A DNA stretch of 64,000 nt from RH-AL1 sp965198715 (GTDB lineage: Bacteria; Pseudomonadota; Alphaproteobacteria; Rhizobiales; Beijerinckiaceae): assembly GCA_965198715.1 (NCBI GenBank), contig CBDAPV010000001.1, positions 124,001-188,000 on the forward strand, in the 5' to 3' direction. This document shows positions 26,953 to 34,803 of the stretch, in pieces. The notes beneath the pieces were generated by a model. It had not been told where the DNA came from. It searched no databases and worked only from the letters and a program-made list of their open reading frames with translations. How positions within the stretch are numbered: position 1 is the first letter of the stretch; each line of letters starts with the position of its first letter. The position numbers were made by a program, and so were the translations under genes.

Positions 26953-27344
26953 GGCGCTGAACCCCAAGCCCGCATGACTTGTACGGGATAAGACGACAGC
27001 ACCGCATCAGCCGACACGAGAGTGGCTTGCTCGGAGACCGTCTGTGCGATGAGCAAATGATCGAATGGATCGCGATGGAAGCTTGGCAGCACCGCGAGCT
27101 CCACGAGGTGCTTCGGCGCGATAGGCAGAAGCCGCAGGCTGCCATTTTCCATCGACCGCAGGGTCTCTTCTAGATCCGCTTCGAGTTTCCCGATGCGAAG
27201 TTTGATGACGATCTCCCACAAGCTGACGACACTGACCAAGACCTCGTTGTTGCGATCAGCGATGGCCGATCGCGCGGTCCTATGAAGGCGCGCGTCGTCG
27301 TTCAGCCACCAGAGCAGGACGTGGGTGTCGAGAAGTAGCTTCAC
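26949..27344 (-). CDS. PIN-domain toxin, VapC-like
   Basis: Probable ribonuclease toxin of 131 residues. The PIN acidic residues are visible: the first in LLLDTHVLLWWLNDD (Asp near residue 6), a glutamate in VSVVSLWEIVIKLRIGKL, an aspartate in FHRDPFDHLLIAQT and the late LVSADAVLS. The GTG start at 27344 overlaps the antitoxin stop (GTGA), so the 11 upstream codons of the open frame are not used. The antitoxin lies immediately upstream. Targets of such toxins are usually tRNA or rRNA; this one is unknown. Confidence 0.85.
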   Translation of the reverse strand: MKLLLDTHVLLWWLNDDARLHRTARSAIADRNNEVLVSVVSLWEIVIKLRIGKLEADLEETLRSMENGSLRLLPIAPKHLVELAVLPSFHRDPFDHLLIAQTVSEQATLVSADAVLSSYPVQVMRAWGSAP

Positions 27345-27583
27345 GACTCGAAAGCATCGAGACAATCCTCGGGCCAAACGTCGAAATCATCGGCGATCTT
27401 GATCTGACCCCGCATGGCTCCGGGCTGGCGAGGCGGGAGGTGGGACGGCGAAGGCGCGTGGATCTCGGCAATGACGACGTCCCGAGACGTCACCAGCACG
27501 CGGTCCCCGCGTTCCGCTGCCTTCAGGTAGCGCGTGAGATTGCTGCGAAGATCGCGTACGCCGACGCGCATCTCGGTCATCAT
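27341..27583 (-). CDS. Phd/YefM-type antitoxin
   Basis: An 80-residue antitoxin partner of the PIN toxin. The N-terminus EMRVGVRDLRSNLTRYLKAA followed by RGDRVLVTSRDVVIAEI is the Phd/YefM DNA-binding fold. The C-terminus (ADDFDVWPEDCLDAFES) would bind the toxin. Double ATG at the start; the first is used. A 19-bp palindrome directly abuts the start codon, consistent with autoregulation. The longer antisense frame across the FMN-binding gene is a shadow. Confidence 0.82.
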   Translation of the reverse strand: MMTEMRVGVRDLRSNLTRYLKAAERGDRVLVTSRDVVIAEIHAPSPSHLPPRQPGAMRGQIKIADDFDVWPEDCLDAFES

Positions 27584-27602
27584 GTACACTCCTGGAGTGC
27601 AC
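27584..27602 (-). promoter_or_regulatory. Palindromic operator candidate for the toxin-antitoxin pair
   Basis: On the minus strand GTGCACTCC-A-GGAGTGTAC: two 9-bp arms with one mismatch, lying immediately before the antitoxin ATG. Phd/YefM antitoxins repress their own operon by binding such palindromes. The right half includes the GGAGTG that would also serve as ribosome binding site, so repressor binding could block both transcription and translation. Confidence 0.6.
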
Positions 27603-27727
27603 ATCCTCACCAGGTGGCGATTGCGCGTCAAGCCGCTCCACGCTCCGCAAGATGGCCGTCGGGCGCGCAACGCCGGATGGACGCGGCCGAACCTGCAACC
27701 TGCCGCCCGCTGTGCGCTTTGCAGCTC

Positions 27728-28303
27728 ATGACACAGAGTCCGGCCGCCTTCATCGACGAAGCCCTCGGCCGTCTCGAACGCACGCTGAGCGAGCGCGGGG
27801 ACGATCTTCGCAACGTGCAGCTCGCGACCGTGTCCGCGGACGGGCGTCCGCAGCTTCGCACGATGGTCCTGCGTGGCTTGGAGCGACAACATCCGCCCCG
27901 CCTCGAGGTGCACAGCGACGCCCGCGCCGCGAAGGTCCGCGACATCGCGGAGGGTCGCGGTCGCGCGTGCCTCCTCGCCTGGTCGAGCGCGGAGCAGTTG
28001 CAGCTGCGCTTCGAGGGAATCGCGACCGCCCATCACGACGATGCCCTGGCGCGCGAGCGATGGGCCGGTTTCTCCGAGGGCGGCCGCAAGCCTTATGGCC
28101 TGCGCGCCGACCCGGGCAGCGCCATCGACGATCCCTCGGACCAGCCGCACCTGCCGCCCGACGAACAGGCCCGGCAGTTCGTCGTGCTGCGCCTCGCGGT
28201 CGCGAGCGTCGACGTGCTCCGCCTCGGGGCGCACGGCGCGCAGACCCGCGCCTACCGGCGCTACGACGGTGCCGGCGCCCGGGCGAATTGGATCGGCGCA
28301 TGA
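27728..28303 (+). CDS. Pyridoxamine 5'-phosphate oxidase-like FMN-binding protein
   Basis: A 191-residue split-barrel flavin protein. The N-terminus NVQLATVSADGRPQLRTMVL is the typical first FMN-binding hairpin, followed by VHSDARAAKVRDIAEGRGRA and CLLAWSSAEQLQLRFEGIAT, and the C-terminal VDVLRLGAHGAQTRAYRRYD. Closest in style to the Alr4036/pyridoxamine oxidase 2 branch rather than true PdxH, so a role in vitamin B6 metabolism is not assured. The ATG at 27728 is chosen because the frame upstream is antisense to the antitoxin. It precedes the mdc operon by 80 bp. Confidence 0.78.
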   Translation: MTQSPAAFIDEALGRLERTLSERGDDLRNVQLATVSADGRPQLRTMVLRGLERQHPPRLEVHSDARAAKVRDIAEGRGRACLLAWSSAEQLQLRFEGIATAHHDDALARERWAGFSEGGRKPYGLRADPGSAIDDPSDQPHLPPDEQARQFVVLRLAVASVDVLRLGAHGAQTRAYRRYDGAGARANWIGA

Positions 28304-28382
28304 CGCATTTCAGCCGGACATTCGCACGGGCCGCCTTGAAGACGGACGCCCGCGCGCGAGACTTAGGGGCACAGGAGCGCGC

Positions 28383-30029
28383 ATGACGGATTGGGGCCAG
28401 GAGAAAGCCGACCGTGACAAGCGGCTCGAGGCGGGCGCGCGCTTCGCCAAGGGCAAGATCGTGCAGCCGGGCGACGTCACGAAGCTGCTCGAGGCGATCC
28501 TCAAGCCCGGCGACAGGCTCTGCCTCGAGGGCGACAACCAGAAGCAGGCGGATTTCCTCGCCCGGGCGCTGGCCAAGGCGGACCCCAAGGTGCTGCACGA
28601 CATCCACGTCGTCCAGTCCGGCATCGTGCTCGCCGAGCACCTCGACCTCTTCGCCAAGGGCATCGCGAAGAAGCTCGACTTCTCCTATTCCGGGCCGCAG
28701 GGCGGCGCGCTCGCGCGGGCGCTGGACAAGGGCCAGATCGAGCTCGGCGCGATCCACACCTACATCGAGCTCTTCGGGCGCTACTTCGTCGACCTGACGC
28801 CGAAAGTGGCGCTGACGGTCGCCCGCCAGGCCGACAAGGCCGGCAACCTCTACATGGGTCCCAACACCGAGGACTCGCCGGTGGTGATCGAGGCGACGGC
28901 CTTCAAGCAGGGCATCGTCGTCGCCCAGGTCAACGAGATCGTCGACAAGCTGCCGCGCGTGGACGTGCCGGGCGACCGCGTGGACTACGTGGTCGAGCCG
29001 CCCAAGCCCTTCTACGTCGAGCCGCTGTTCACCCGCGATCCGGCGCAGATCACCGAGACGCAGATCCTCACCGCCATGCTGGCGATCCGCGGCATCTACG
29101 AGGCTTACGGCGTGCTGCGCCTCAACCACGGCATCGGCTTCAACACCGCGGCCATCGAGCTGCTGCTGCCGACCTACGCGGAGAAGCTCGGGCTCAAGGG
29201 CCGGATCTGCACGCATTTCGCGCTGAACCCGCACCCGACGCTCATCCCCGCCATCGAGTCCGGCTGGGTCAAGCAGGTCCACTCGTTCGGTTCCGAAGTG
29301 GGCATGGACGCCTACATGGCCGCGCGGCCGGACATCTACTTTGTCGGCCGCGACGGCTCGATGGCCTCCAATCGCATGTTCTGCCAGGTGGCCGGGCTCT
29401 ACGCGACAGACATGTTCATCGGCTCGACGCTGCAGATCGACCTCGCCGGCAACTCCTCCACCGTCACGACGGACCGCATCGCCGGCTTCGGCGGCGCGCC
29501 CAACATGGGCTCGGACGCCCACGGCCGACGCCATGCCAGCGATCCGTGGCTCAAGGCCGGGCGCGAGGCGGCCGGCGACGCGCATGCGCCGCTGGTGCGC
29601 GGGCGCAAGCTGGTGGTGCAGATCGTCGAGACTTTCGCCGAGAAGATGCAGCCGACCTTCGTCGAGAAGCTCGACAGCCTGAACCTGGCGGAAAAACTCA
29701 AGCTCGAGCTGGCGCCGGTCATGATCTACGGCGACGACGTCACCCACATCGTCACCGAGGAAGGCGTCGCCAACCTGCTGCTGTGCCGGAGTGCCGAGGA
29801 GCGCGAGCAGGCGATCCGCGGCGTCGCCGGCTACACCGACGTCGGCCGCGCCCGCGATCACGCCAAGGTGGAGGAGCTGCGCCGGCGCAAGATCGTGCAG
29901 CGGCCGGAAGACCTCGGCATCAACCCGCTCGACGCCCACCGCAGCCTGCTTGCCGCGCGCTCGGTGAAGGACCTGATGCACTGGTCGGGCGATCTCTACG
30001 ATCCACCGGCCAAGTACCGGAACTGGTAG
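28383..30029 (+). CDS. mdcA: Malonate decarboxylase, alpha subunit
   Basis: Acetyl-S-ACP:malonate ACP transferase. It swaps acetate for malonate on the ACP subunit so that malonyl-ACP can be decarboxylated. The 548-residue protein has the CoA-transferase-like N-terminal region (GKIVQPGDVTKLLEAILKPG, GDRLCLEGDNQKQADFLARA) and characteristic ETQILTAMLAIRGIYEAYGV and HPTLIPAIESGWVKQVHSFG segments. An AGGAG element stands 8 bp before the ATG. First gene of the mdc operon; a 212-bp gap separates it from mdcC, where mdcB sits in many other organisms. Confidence 0.95.
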   Translation: MTDWGQEKADRDKRLEAGARFAKGKIVQPGDVTKLLEAILKPGDRLCLEGDNQKQADFLARALAKADPKVLHDIHVVQSGIVLAEHLDLFAKGIAKKLDFSYSGPQGGALARALDKGQIELGAIHTYIELFGRYFVDLTPKVALTVARQADKAGNLYMGPNTEDSPVVIEATAFKQGIVVAQVNEIVDKLPRVDVPGDRVDYVVEPPKPFYVEPLFTRDPAQITETQILTAMLAIRGIYEAYGVLRLNHGIGFNTAAIELLLPTYAEKLGLKGRICTHFALNPHPTLIPAIESGWVKQVHSFGSEVGMDAYMAARPDIYFVGRDGSMASNRMFCQVAGLYATDMFIGSTLQIDLAGNSSTVTTDRIAGFGGAPNMGSDAHGRRHASDPWLKAGREAAGDAHAPLVRGRKLVVQIVETFAEKMQPTFVEKLDSLNLAEKLKLELAPVMIYGDDVTHIVTEEGVANLLLCRSAEEREQAIRGVAGYTDVGRARDHAKVEELRRRKIVQRPEDLGINPLDAHRSLLAARSVKDLMHWSGDLYDPPAKYRNW

Positions 30030-30241
30030 ACGATGGGTCCCGCAAGCGTGGCGCAACGGGTGGAACCTGCCACTGTCTCGGTCATTTTACCAGATACGTG
30101 CTTGAGCCGGGCGCGACGCATCGCGACGCAAAATGCGCATGTGCGATCGCAAGGGGGTGTGTCCCCCCGAAAGCGGCATGACGCCGTGCGCCGACGTCGC
30201 GTTGGGGTGACGAAAAAGAGAAGCGTCAGGAGGGCGCTGCC
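30030..30241 (+). other. Non-coding gap between mdcA and mdcC
   Basis: A 212-bp spacer inside the operon with no convincing gene. It contains a small hairpin (GGGGG at 30153-30157, CCCCCC at 30163-30168) and a purine-rich AGGAGG ribosome binding site for mdcC. In Pseudomonas-type clusters mdcB lies at this place; here mdcB is downstream of mdcG. The spacer could be a processing site or an internal promoter, which is unproven. Confidence 0.4.
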
Positions 30242-30553
30242 ATGCAGACCATGACCTTCGAGTTCGAGGCCAAGGGCCGCGCCAAGGGCGGGCGCGCCTC
30301 CGCGATCGTCGGCGTCGTCGCCTCCGGCAACCTCGAGGCGCTGTTCGAGCGCAACCTGCCCGGCACCAAGTGCCGGATCGAGATCGCGACCAGCGTCACC
30401 GGCTTCGACGATATCTGGAAGGCGGTGGTCGCCGACTTCGTCGAGCGCGCCTCTCCGGGCGGGCTCGCCATCGCCATCAACGACGGCGGCGCGCGGCCCG
30501 ACACGGTGTCGTTGCGCCTGATGCAGGGCCACGCGATGATGGAGACGGCATGA
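30242..30553 (+). CDS. mdcC: Malonate decarboxylase acyl carrier protein, delta subunit
   Basis: Small ACP subunit of 103 residues that carries the 2'-(5''-phosphoribosyl)-3'-dephospho-CoA prosthetic group. The attachment serine is in VVASGNLEALFER (Ser28), preceded by the conserved N-terminal EFEAKGRAKGGRASAIVG. The C-terminus VSLRLMQGHAMME matches the family. The AGGAGG sequence 10 bp upstream supports the first ATG. The stop overlaps the mdcD start. Confidence 0.94.
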   Translation: MQTMTFEFEAKGRAKGGRASAIVGVVASGNLEALFERNLPGTKCRIEIATSVTGFDDIWKAVVADFVERASPGGLAIAINDGGARPDTVSLRLMQGHAMMETA

Positions 30554-31491
30554 TGGCGCAAGCGGCGACGGGCGGCGCGTCCACCGAAAGCGACGCCAGC
30601 TGGTTCCAGGCGACGGCACGCCAGCGTATCGCCGGCTTCCTCGACCAGGGCAGTTTCCACGAGTTCCTGCCGCCGACAGAGCGCGTGCAGAGCCCGCACC
30701 TCGCGCAGTTCGACCTGCCCGCAGCCTTCGATGACGGCGTCATTGTCGGCCGCGGCAAGCTCGATGGACACGACATCCTGCTGGCGGCGCAGGAGGGGCA
30801 GTTCATGGGCGGCACCTTCGCCGAGGTCTCGGGCGCCAAGCTGGTCGGCCTGATGCGCGCCGCGCGCGACCACAAGGACCTGCCGCGCACGATCATCCTG
30901 CTGATGGATTCCGGTGGCGTGCGGCTGCAGGAGGCCAACGCCGGCGAACTCGCCGTGGCCGAGGTCATGCGCGCGATCTGCGAGGCGCGCAGCGCCGGCG
31001 TCACGGTGGTGGCGCTGGTGGGGGGCCGCGCCGGCGCCTTCGGCGGTGCCGGGCTGACCGCGGCGACCTGCTCGCGCATCGTCATCTCGGAGGAGGGACG
31101 CACCGGCGTGACCGGGCCCGAGGTCATCGAGACCAACAAGGGCGTCGAGGAGTTCGACTCCGCCGACAAGTCCCTGGTCTGGGCGACGATGGGCGGCAAG
31201 ACCCGCCGGCTGATCGGCGGCGCCGACCTCTACACGAAGGACACGATGGCGGGCTTCCGCGAGGCTGCGCTCGCCGCCTTGAAGGACGCGCCGGCCTTCG
31301 ACCTGACCACGATGCAGGCCGAGCAGAAGCGTCTCAAGAAGCGCCTGAAGCACTTCGGCGATTGCGACCAGGCCGTCGACATGTGGAAAGAGCTCGGCAT
31401 CAAGAATATCAAGGCGGTCCGCGACATGGGCGACGACGACTTTTTGAAGCTCGCCGACACATACGCCGGAGACGATCATGACGCTCGATGA
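30550..31491 (+). CDS. mdcD: Malonate decarboxylase, beta subunit
   Basis: With MdcE forms the malonyl-S-ACP decarboxylase, a carboxyltransferase-fold enzyme releasing CO2. The 313-residue protein has the crotonase-like motif LLMDSGGVRLQEANAGELAV and ALVGGRAGAFGGAGLTAATC, which forms the oxyanion hole, followed by SEEGRTGVTGPEVIETNKGV. Two consecutive ATG codons mark the start; the first overlaps the mdcC stop. It overlaps mdcE by 14 bp, so C-D-E are coupled. Confidence 0.95.
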   Translation: MMAQAATGGASTESDASWFQATARQRIAGFLDQGSFHEFLPPTERVQSPHLAQFDLPAAFDDGVIVGRGKLDGHDILLAAQEGQFMGGTFAEVSGAKLVGLMRAARDHKDLPRTIILLMDSGGVRLQEANAGELAVAEVMRAICEARSAGVTVVALVGGRAGAFGGAGLTAATCSRIVISEEGRTGVTGPEVIETNKGVEEFDSADKSLVWATMGGKTRRLIGGADLYTKDTMAGFREAALAALKDAPAFDLTTMQAEQKRLKKRLKHFGDCDQAVDMWKELGIKNIKAVRDMGDDDFLKLADTYAGDDHDAR

Positions 31492-32194
31492 GGTCCTGAA
31501 GGGCCTGTTCGACAAGGCGCCCGATATCGAGCGCGACGGCGACGTCGTCACCGGCCACGGCACGCTGGAGGGCAAAAGCTCGATCGCGGTGATCGGCGCC
31601 GTCAACGGCGCGCCGCTCTCGCCCGAGGGCGCGCTGCAGCTCGCCAAGCACGTGCTGAAGGTCATCGAGGCCGGCGGCGACACGCCGATCCTGGTGCTCG
31701 TCGACACCGAGGGACAGCTGATGGCGCGCCGCGCCGAGATGCTCGGCCTCAACGAGTACCTGAGCCACCTCGCCAAGTGCCTGCTGCTGGCGAGCCGCGA
31801 GGGCCACCGGACCATCGGCCTCGAATACGGCAAGGCTGCCGCCGGCGCCTTCCTCGCCACCGCGCTCGCCACGGACGTGCTCGTCGCGTTGCCCGGCGCC
31901 GAGCCGGCGGTCATGGACCTGCCCTCCATCGCCCGCGTCACCAAGCTCGACTTGAAGAAGCTTCAGGAGATGGCGAAGACCACCCCGGTGTTCGCGCCCG
32001 GGCTCGACCACCTCTCGAAGGCCGGCGCCGTGAAAGCCGTCTGGGACCCGGAGAAGCCGCTCGCCGTGCAGCTCGCGGCGACGCTGAAGGACGCTTCGCC
32101 GGAGGACCGCCGCGACGGGCTCGGCAAGGAGAGGGGAGGCCGGCCGGTGGCGGCCGACGTCGCCAAGCGCGTGATCGCCGCGGCCATGGCTTGA
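31478..32194 (+). CDS. mdcE: Malonate decarboxylase, gamma subunit
   Basis: Second half of the decarboxylase, 238 residues. Conserved features are VIGAVNGAPLSPEGALQLAK, the aspartate-rich PILVLVDTEGQLMARRAEML, the GLNEYLSHLAKCLLLA helix and the SIARVTKLDLKKLQEMAKTT stretch. It carries the crotonase-like fold lacking the second subunit's oxyanion loop, as expected for the gamma chain. It overlaps mdcD at its start and mdcG at its end. Confidence 0.95.
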   Translation: MTLDEVLKGLFDKAPDIERDGDVVTGHGTLEGKSSIAVIGAVNGAPLSPEGALQLAKHVLKVIEAGGDTPILVLVDTEGQLMARRAEMLGLNEYLSHLAKCLLLASREGHRTIGLEYGKAAAGAFLATALATDVLVALPGAEPAVMDLPSIARVTKLDLKKLQEMAKTTPVFAPGLDHLSKAGAVKAVWDPEKPLAVQLAATLKDASPEDRRDGLGKERGGRPVAADVAKRVIAAAMA

Positions 32195-32850
32195 CGTTCG
32201 AGCGCCACGACCTGCTCGACGTCGCGCCCCACGCCTGGGCCGACGCCGTAAGGGGTCTCGCCCTGCCGGAGGATGCGTCCCGGCTGGTGGCCGACTGGTG
32301 CCGGCGGGGGTGGCCGGTGATCGTCAGGCGGCGCCTGGCCGGCGAGGCGGGCCACGATGTGCCGGTGGCGGTGCAATTGCCGAATGGCGTCGGCAGGATG
32401 CGCCTGGGGGTGTCGGTTCTCCGCTCCGCCGTCACGCGGCGGCCGCCGCTCGGCCTCGTCGAGGCAGCCCGCTCGGCGCCACCTGAATGGAACGCGACCG
32501 TCTCGTCTGTGCTGGAGCTGGCGGCCGACTATTCCGCGCCGTTTGTCTACGGAAGCCTGCTCTGGCAGCACGTCACCGGCGAGCCGGTACTGCGCCAGAA
32601 CTCCGATCTCGACCTGCTCTGGCACCCGGCGCCGCATCGGCGCCTCGCCTTGCTCGATGCGCTCGCCGGCCTCGACGGCGGCACGGTGCGCGTCGACGGC
32701 GAGATCGTGCTGGAGGACGGCGGCGGCGTGTCGTGGCGCGAGTTGCGCGCGGCGGCGGATGGCCGGGTAGCGCGCGTCGCGGTCAAGACGATGGACGGTG
32801 TCAGCCTGCGCGACGTCGCCTCGATCCTGCAAGAGTTCGTGCCGTGCTGA
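32191..32850 (+). CDS. mdcG: Phosphoribosyl-dephospho-CoA transferase
   Basis: Loads the prosthetic group precursor onto the ACP subunit MdcC. The 219-residue protein has a nucleotidyltransferase-like core with SAPFVYGSLLWQHVTGEPVL and the metal-binding NSDLDLLWHP motif (D-x-D), followed by the C-terminal VKTMDGVSLRDVASILQEFV. The start is a TTG overlapping the mdcE stop (TTGA), the only start in place; TTG starts are rare but fit coupled genes. Translation of mdcB would begin 7 bp before this stop. Confidence 0.88.
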   Translation: MTFERHDLLDVAPHAWADAVRGLALPEDASRLVADWCRRGWPVIVRRRLAGEAGHDVPVAVQLPNGVGRMRLGVSVLRSAVTRRPPLGLVEAARSAPPEWNATVSSVLELAADYSAPFVYGSLLWQHVTGEPVLRQNSDLDLLWHPAPHRRLALLDALAGLDGGTVRVDGEIVLEDGGGVSWRELRAAADGRVARVAVKTMDGVSLRDVASILQEFVPC

Positions 32851-33863
32851 TCCTCCCCCGTGCAGCGCAGCGGAACGGCGGAGGAGGACCATGCGAAGCA
32901 TGGTGGAGGGGGCTGCAGGCGCCTCCGTCTCTTCCGCGTGACGGCGGCTACGCCACCAGCAGCGAGGCTCGGCTGCCCTCTCCACCGCCTTCGGCGGTCC
33001 CCCTCCCCCGCTCCGCGAGGGAGGATGCGGCCGGCATTGCCGCCCGCGCCGCCGCCGCGCTCCTCACCGAGCTCGAGACCTATCCCAAGCCCGGCCTCGT
33101 CAGCCTCGTCGACAGCGGCAGCCACGACGACATGGATGCCGGCACGTTCCGCCGCAGCGTGGCGGCGATCGCGCCGTTCTTCGCGCGCCTGGCGCAGGCT
33201 GGCACGGCAGACGCGCCCCTCGCGACCTTGCGCGCGATCGGCCTCGAGGCCGAAGCGGCGATGCTGGCGGCGACCGGCGGGGTCAACACGCATCGCGGCG
33301 CGATCTTCGCGCTCGGCCTGCTCTGCGCCGCGGCTGGCGCGAGCGCGGACGACCTTTCTGGATACGTGCGCGACACCTGGGGCGAGGCGCTTGCCGGCGA
33401 GCGGCCAGCCTCCGGCAGTCACGGCGCCGGCGCCATGTACCGGTTCGGCGTCGGCGGCGCCCGCGGCGAGGCGGCGGCGGGCTTTCCGGCGGCGGTTCGG
33501 GTGGGATTGCCGGCGCTGCGCGAGGGACGGCGGCTGGCGGTCGAGGGTCCTTCTCCCGCTCGCGGGAGGAAATGGCCCGACGAAGATGGAAGAGACGAGG
33601 CTGCGAGAGTGCAGGCCTTCTTCGCCCTGCTGGCCCACGTCGACGACACCAACCTGCTGCACCGCGGCGGCGTCGAGGGCCTCGCCTTCGCCCATGCCTG
33701 CGCGCGCGGTTTCCTCGACGCCGGCGGGGTCGGCGCGGCGGGCTGGCGCGAGCGCGCGGTCGCGATCCACCGCGCCTTCGTTGCGCGGCGCCTCAGCCCT
33801 GGCGGCTCGGCGGACCTGCTCGCCGTGACGCTGTTCCTTGATGCGGCCGAGCGCGCGCGATGA
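32844..33863 (+). CDS. mdcB: Triphosphoribosyl-dephospho-CoA synthase, with repeat-derived N-terminal segment
   Basis: Makes the prosthetic group precursor from dephospho-CoA and ATP. The CitG/MdcB core starts near residue 60: ALLTELETYPKPGLVSLVDS, GSHDDMDAGTFRRSVAAIAP, GGVNTHRGAIFALGLLCAAA and HVDDTNLLHRGGVEGL. The only usable start is the GTG overlapping the mdcG 3' end, so the first 60 codons are mostly the palindromic repeat annotated separately. Residues about 235-250 (GPSPARGRKWPDEDG) look like a second short repeat insertion. The core motifs are intact, so the enzyme may still work. It overlaps mdcH by 4 bp. Confidence 0.82.
   Translation: MLILPRAAQRNGGGGPCEAWWRGLQAPPSLPRDGGYATSSEARLPSPPPSAVPLPRSAREDAAGIAARAAAALLTELETYPKPGLVSLVDSGSHDDMDAGTFRRSVAAIAPFFARLAQAGTADAPLATLRAIGLEAEAAMLAATGGVNTHRGAIFALGLLCAAAGASADDLSGYVRDTWGEALAGERPASGSHGAGAMYRFGVGGARGEAAAGFPAAVRVGLPALREGRRLAVEGPSPARGRKWPDEDGRDEAARVQAFFALLAHVDDTNLLHRGGVEGLAFAHACARGFLDAGGVGAAGWRERAVAIHRAFVARRLSPGGSADLLAVTLFLDAAERAR
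32850..33025. repeat. Palindromic mosaic repeat, type B, inside the start of mdcB
   Basis: Begins atcctcccccgtgcagcgca, continues with a ccatgcgaagcatgg palindrome and ends with ctcccccgctccgcgaggga. The outer parts are inverted copies of each other. Sister copies lie at 38251-38430, 48364-48530 and, as a half element, 62495-62555. This copy stays open in the mdcB frame throughout. Confidence 0.75.
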
Positions 33864-34789
33864 CGCGCCTCGCGCTGCTCTGCTCGGGCCAGGGCTTTCA
33901 GCACGCCGGCATGTTCGCCCTGACGCGCGACGCCGAGGCCGCCGCCCCGGTGTTCGCCGCCGCCACTAACGCGCTCGACGGGCGTGACCCGAGACGGCTC
34001 GTCGAGGACGATGCCGTCGACATCCACGGCAACGCCGTGGCGCAGGTGCTGTGCTGCACCCAGGCGCTCGCCGCCGCCGCCGCGCTGAGCGACGCTTTCG
34101 ACGACGACCTGGTCGTCGCCGGCTACAGCGTCGGCGAGCTCGCCGCCTGGGGCGTCGCCGGCGTGTTCGACGCCACCACGATCACGCGGCTCGCTCGCCG
34201 CCGCGCCGCCGTCATGGACGAGGCCGCGGCCCACGCGCCCGGCGGCCTTGCGGCGATCCGCGGCCTGCCCAAAGACAAGATCGAAGCGCTGTGCCGGGCG
34301 AACGGCAGCCACGTCGCCATCGTCAACGGCGCCGACCAGATCGTGATCGGCGGCTCCCACGAAGCTCTGGCTGCGACGCTCGAGGCGGCGCGCGCGGCCG
34401 GCGCGGGCAAGGTCACCGAACTCGCCGTCGGCGTGCCCTCGCACACGCCACTGCTCGCCGCTGCGGTCGACCCGCTGCGCGAGGCGCTGCACGGGGCCGA
34501 GGCGCACGCGCTTCACGCCGGCCGCCGCCTGCTCAGCGGGATCGACGGCGCCTCGGTGTTCGACGTCGCCGACGGGCTCGACAAGCTAGCGCGCCAGGTC
34601 GCCGAGACGGTGGACTGGCAGGGCTGCATGGAAGAATGCCGCGCCGCCGGCGTCACGCGGGCGCTCGAGCTCGGGCCGGGTCGCGCGGTCGCCCATCTCA
34701 TGGCCGCCGGACTCGGGGAGCGCGAGAGCCGCGCGCTCGATGATTTTCGCAGCCTCGACGGCGTCCGCCGCTGGCTTCACGCGGACTGA
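33860..34789 (+). CDS. mdcH: Malonyl-S-ACP acyltransferase subunit (epsilon)
   Basis: FabD-like malonyl-CoA transferase of 309 residues that activates the enzyme by putting malonyl groups onto the ACP thiol. The oxidoreductase-like start LALLCSGQGFQHAGMFALTR, the nucleophilic serine in VVAGYSVGELAAWGVAGVF and the catalytic histidine in VGVPSHTPLLAAAV are all present. It overlaps mdcB (ATGA) and is followed by the transporter gene after 14 bp, closing the enzyme part of the operon. Confidence 0.93.
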   Translation: MTRLALLCSGQGFQHAGMFALTRDAEAAAPVFAAATNALDGRDPRRLVEDDAVDIHGNAVAQVLCCTQALAAAAALSDAFDDDLVVAGYSVGELAAWGVAGVFDATTITRLARRRAAVMDEAAAHAPGGLAAIRGLPKDKIEALCRANGSHVAIVNGADQIVIGGSHEALAATLEAARAAGAGKVTELAVGVPSHTPLLAAAVDPLREALHGAEAHALHAGRRLLSGIDGASVFDVADGLDKLARQVAETVDWQGCMEECRAAGVTRALELGPGRAVAHLMAAGLGERESRALDDFRSLDGVRRWLHAD

Positions 34790-34803
34790 GCCCGGGGCAT
34801 CGC

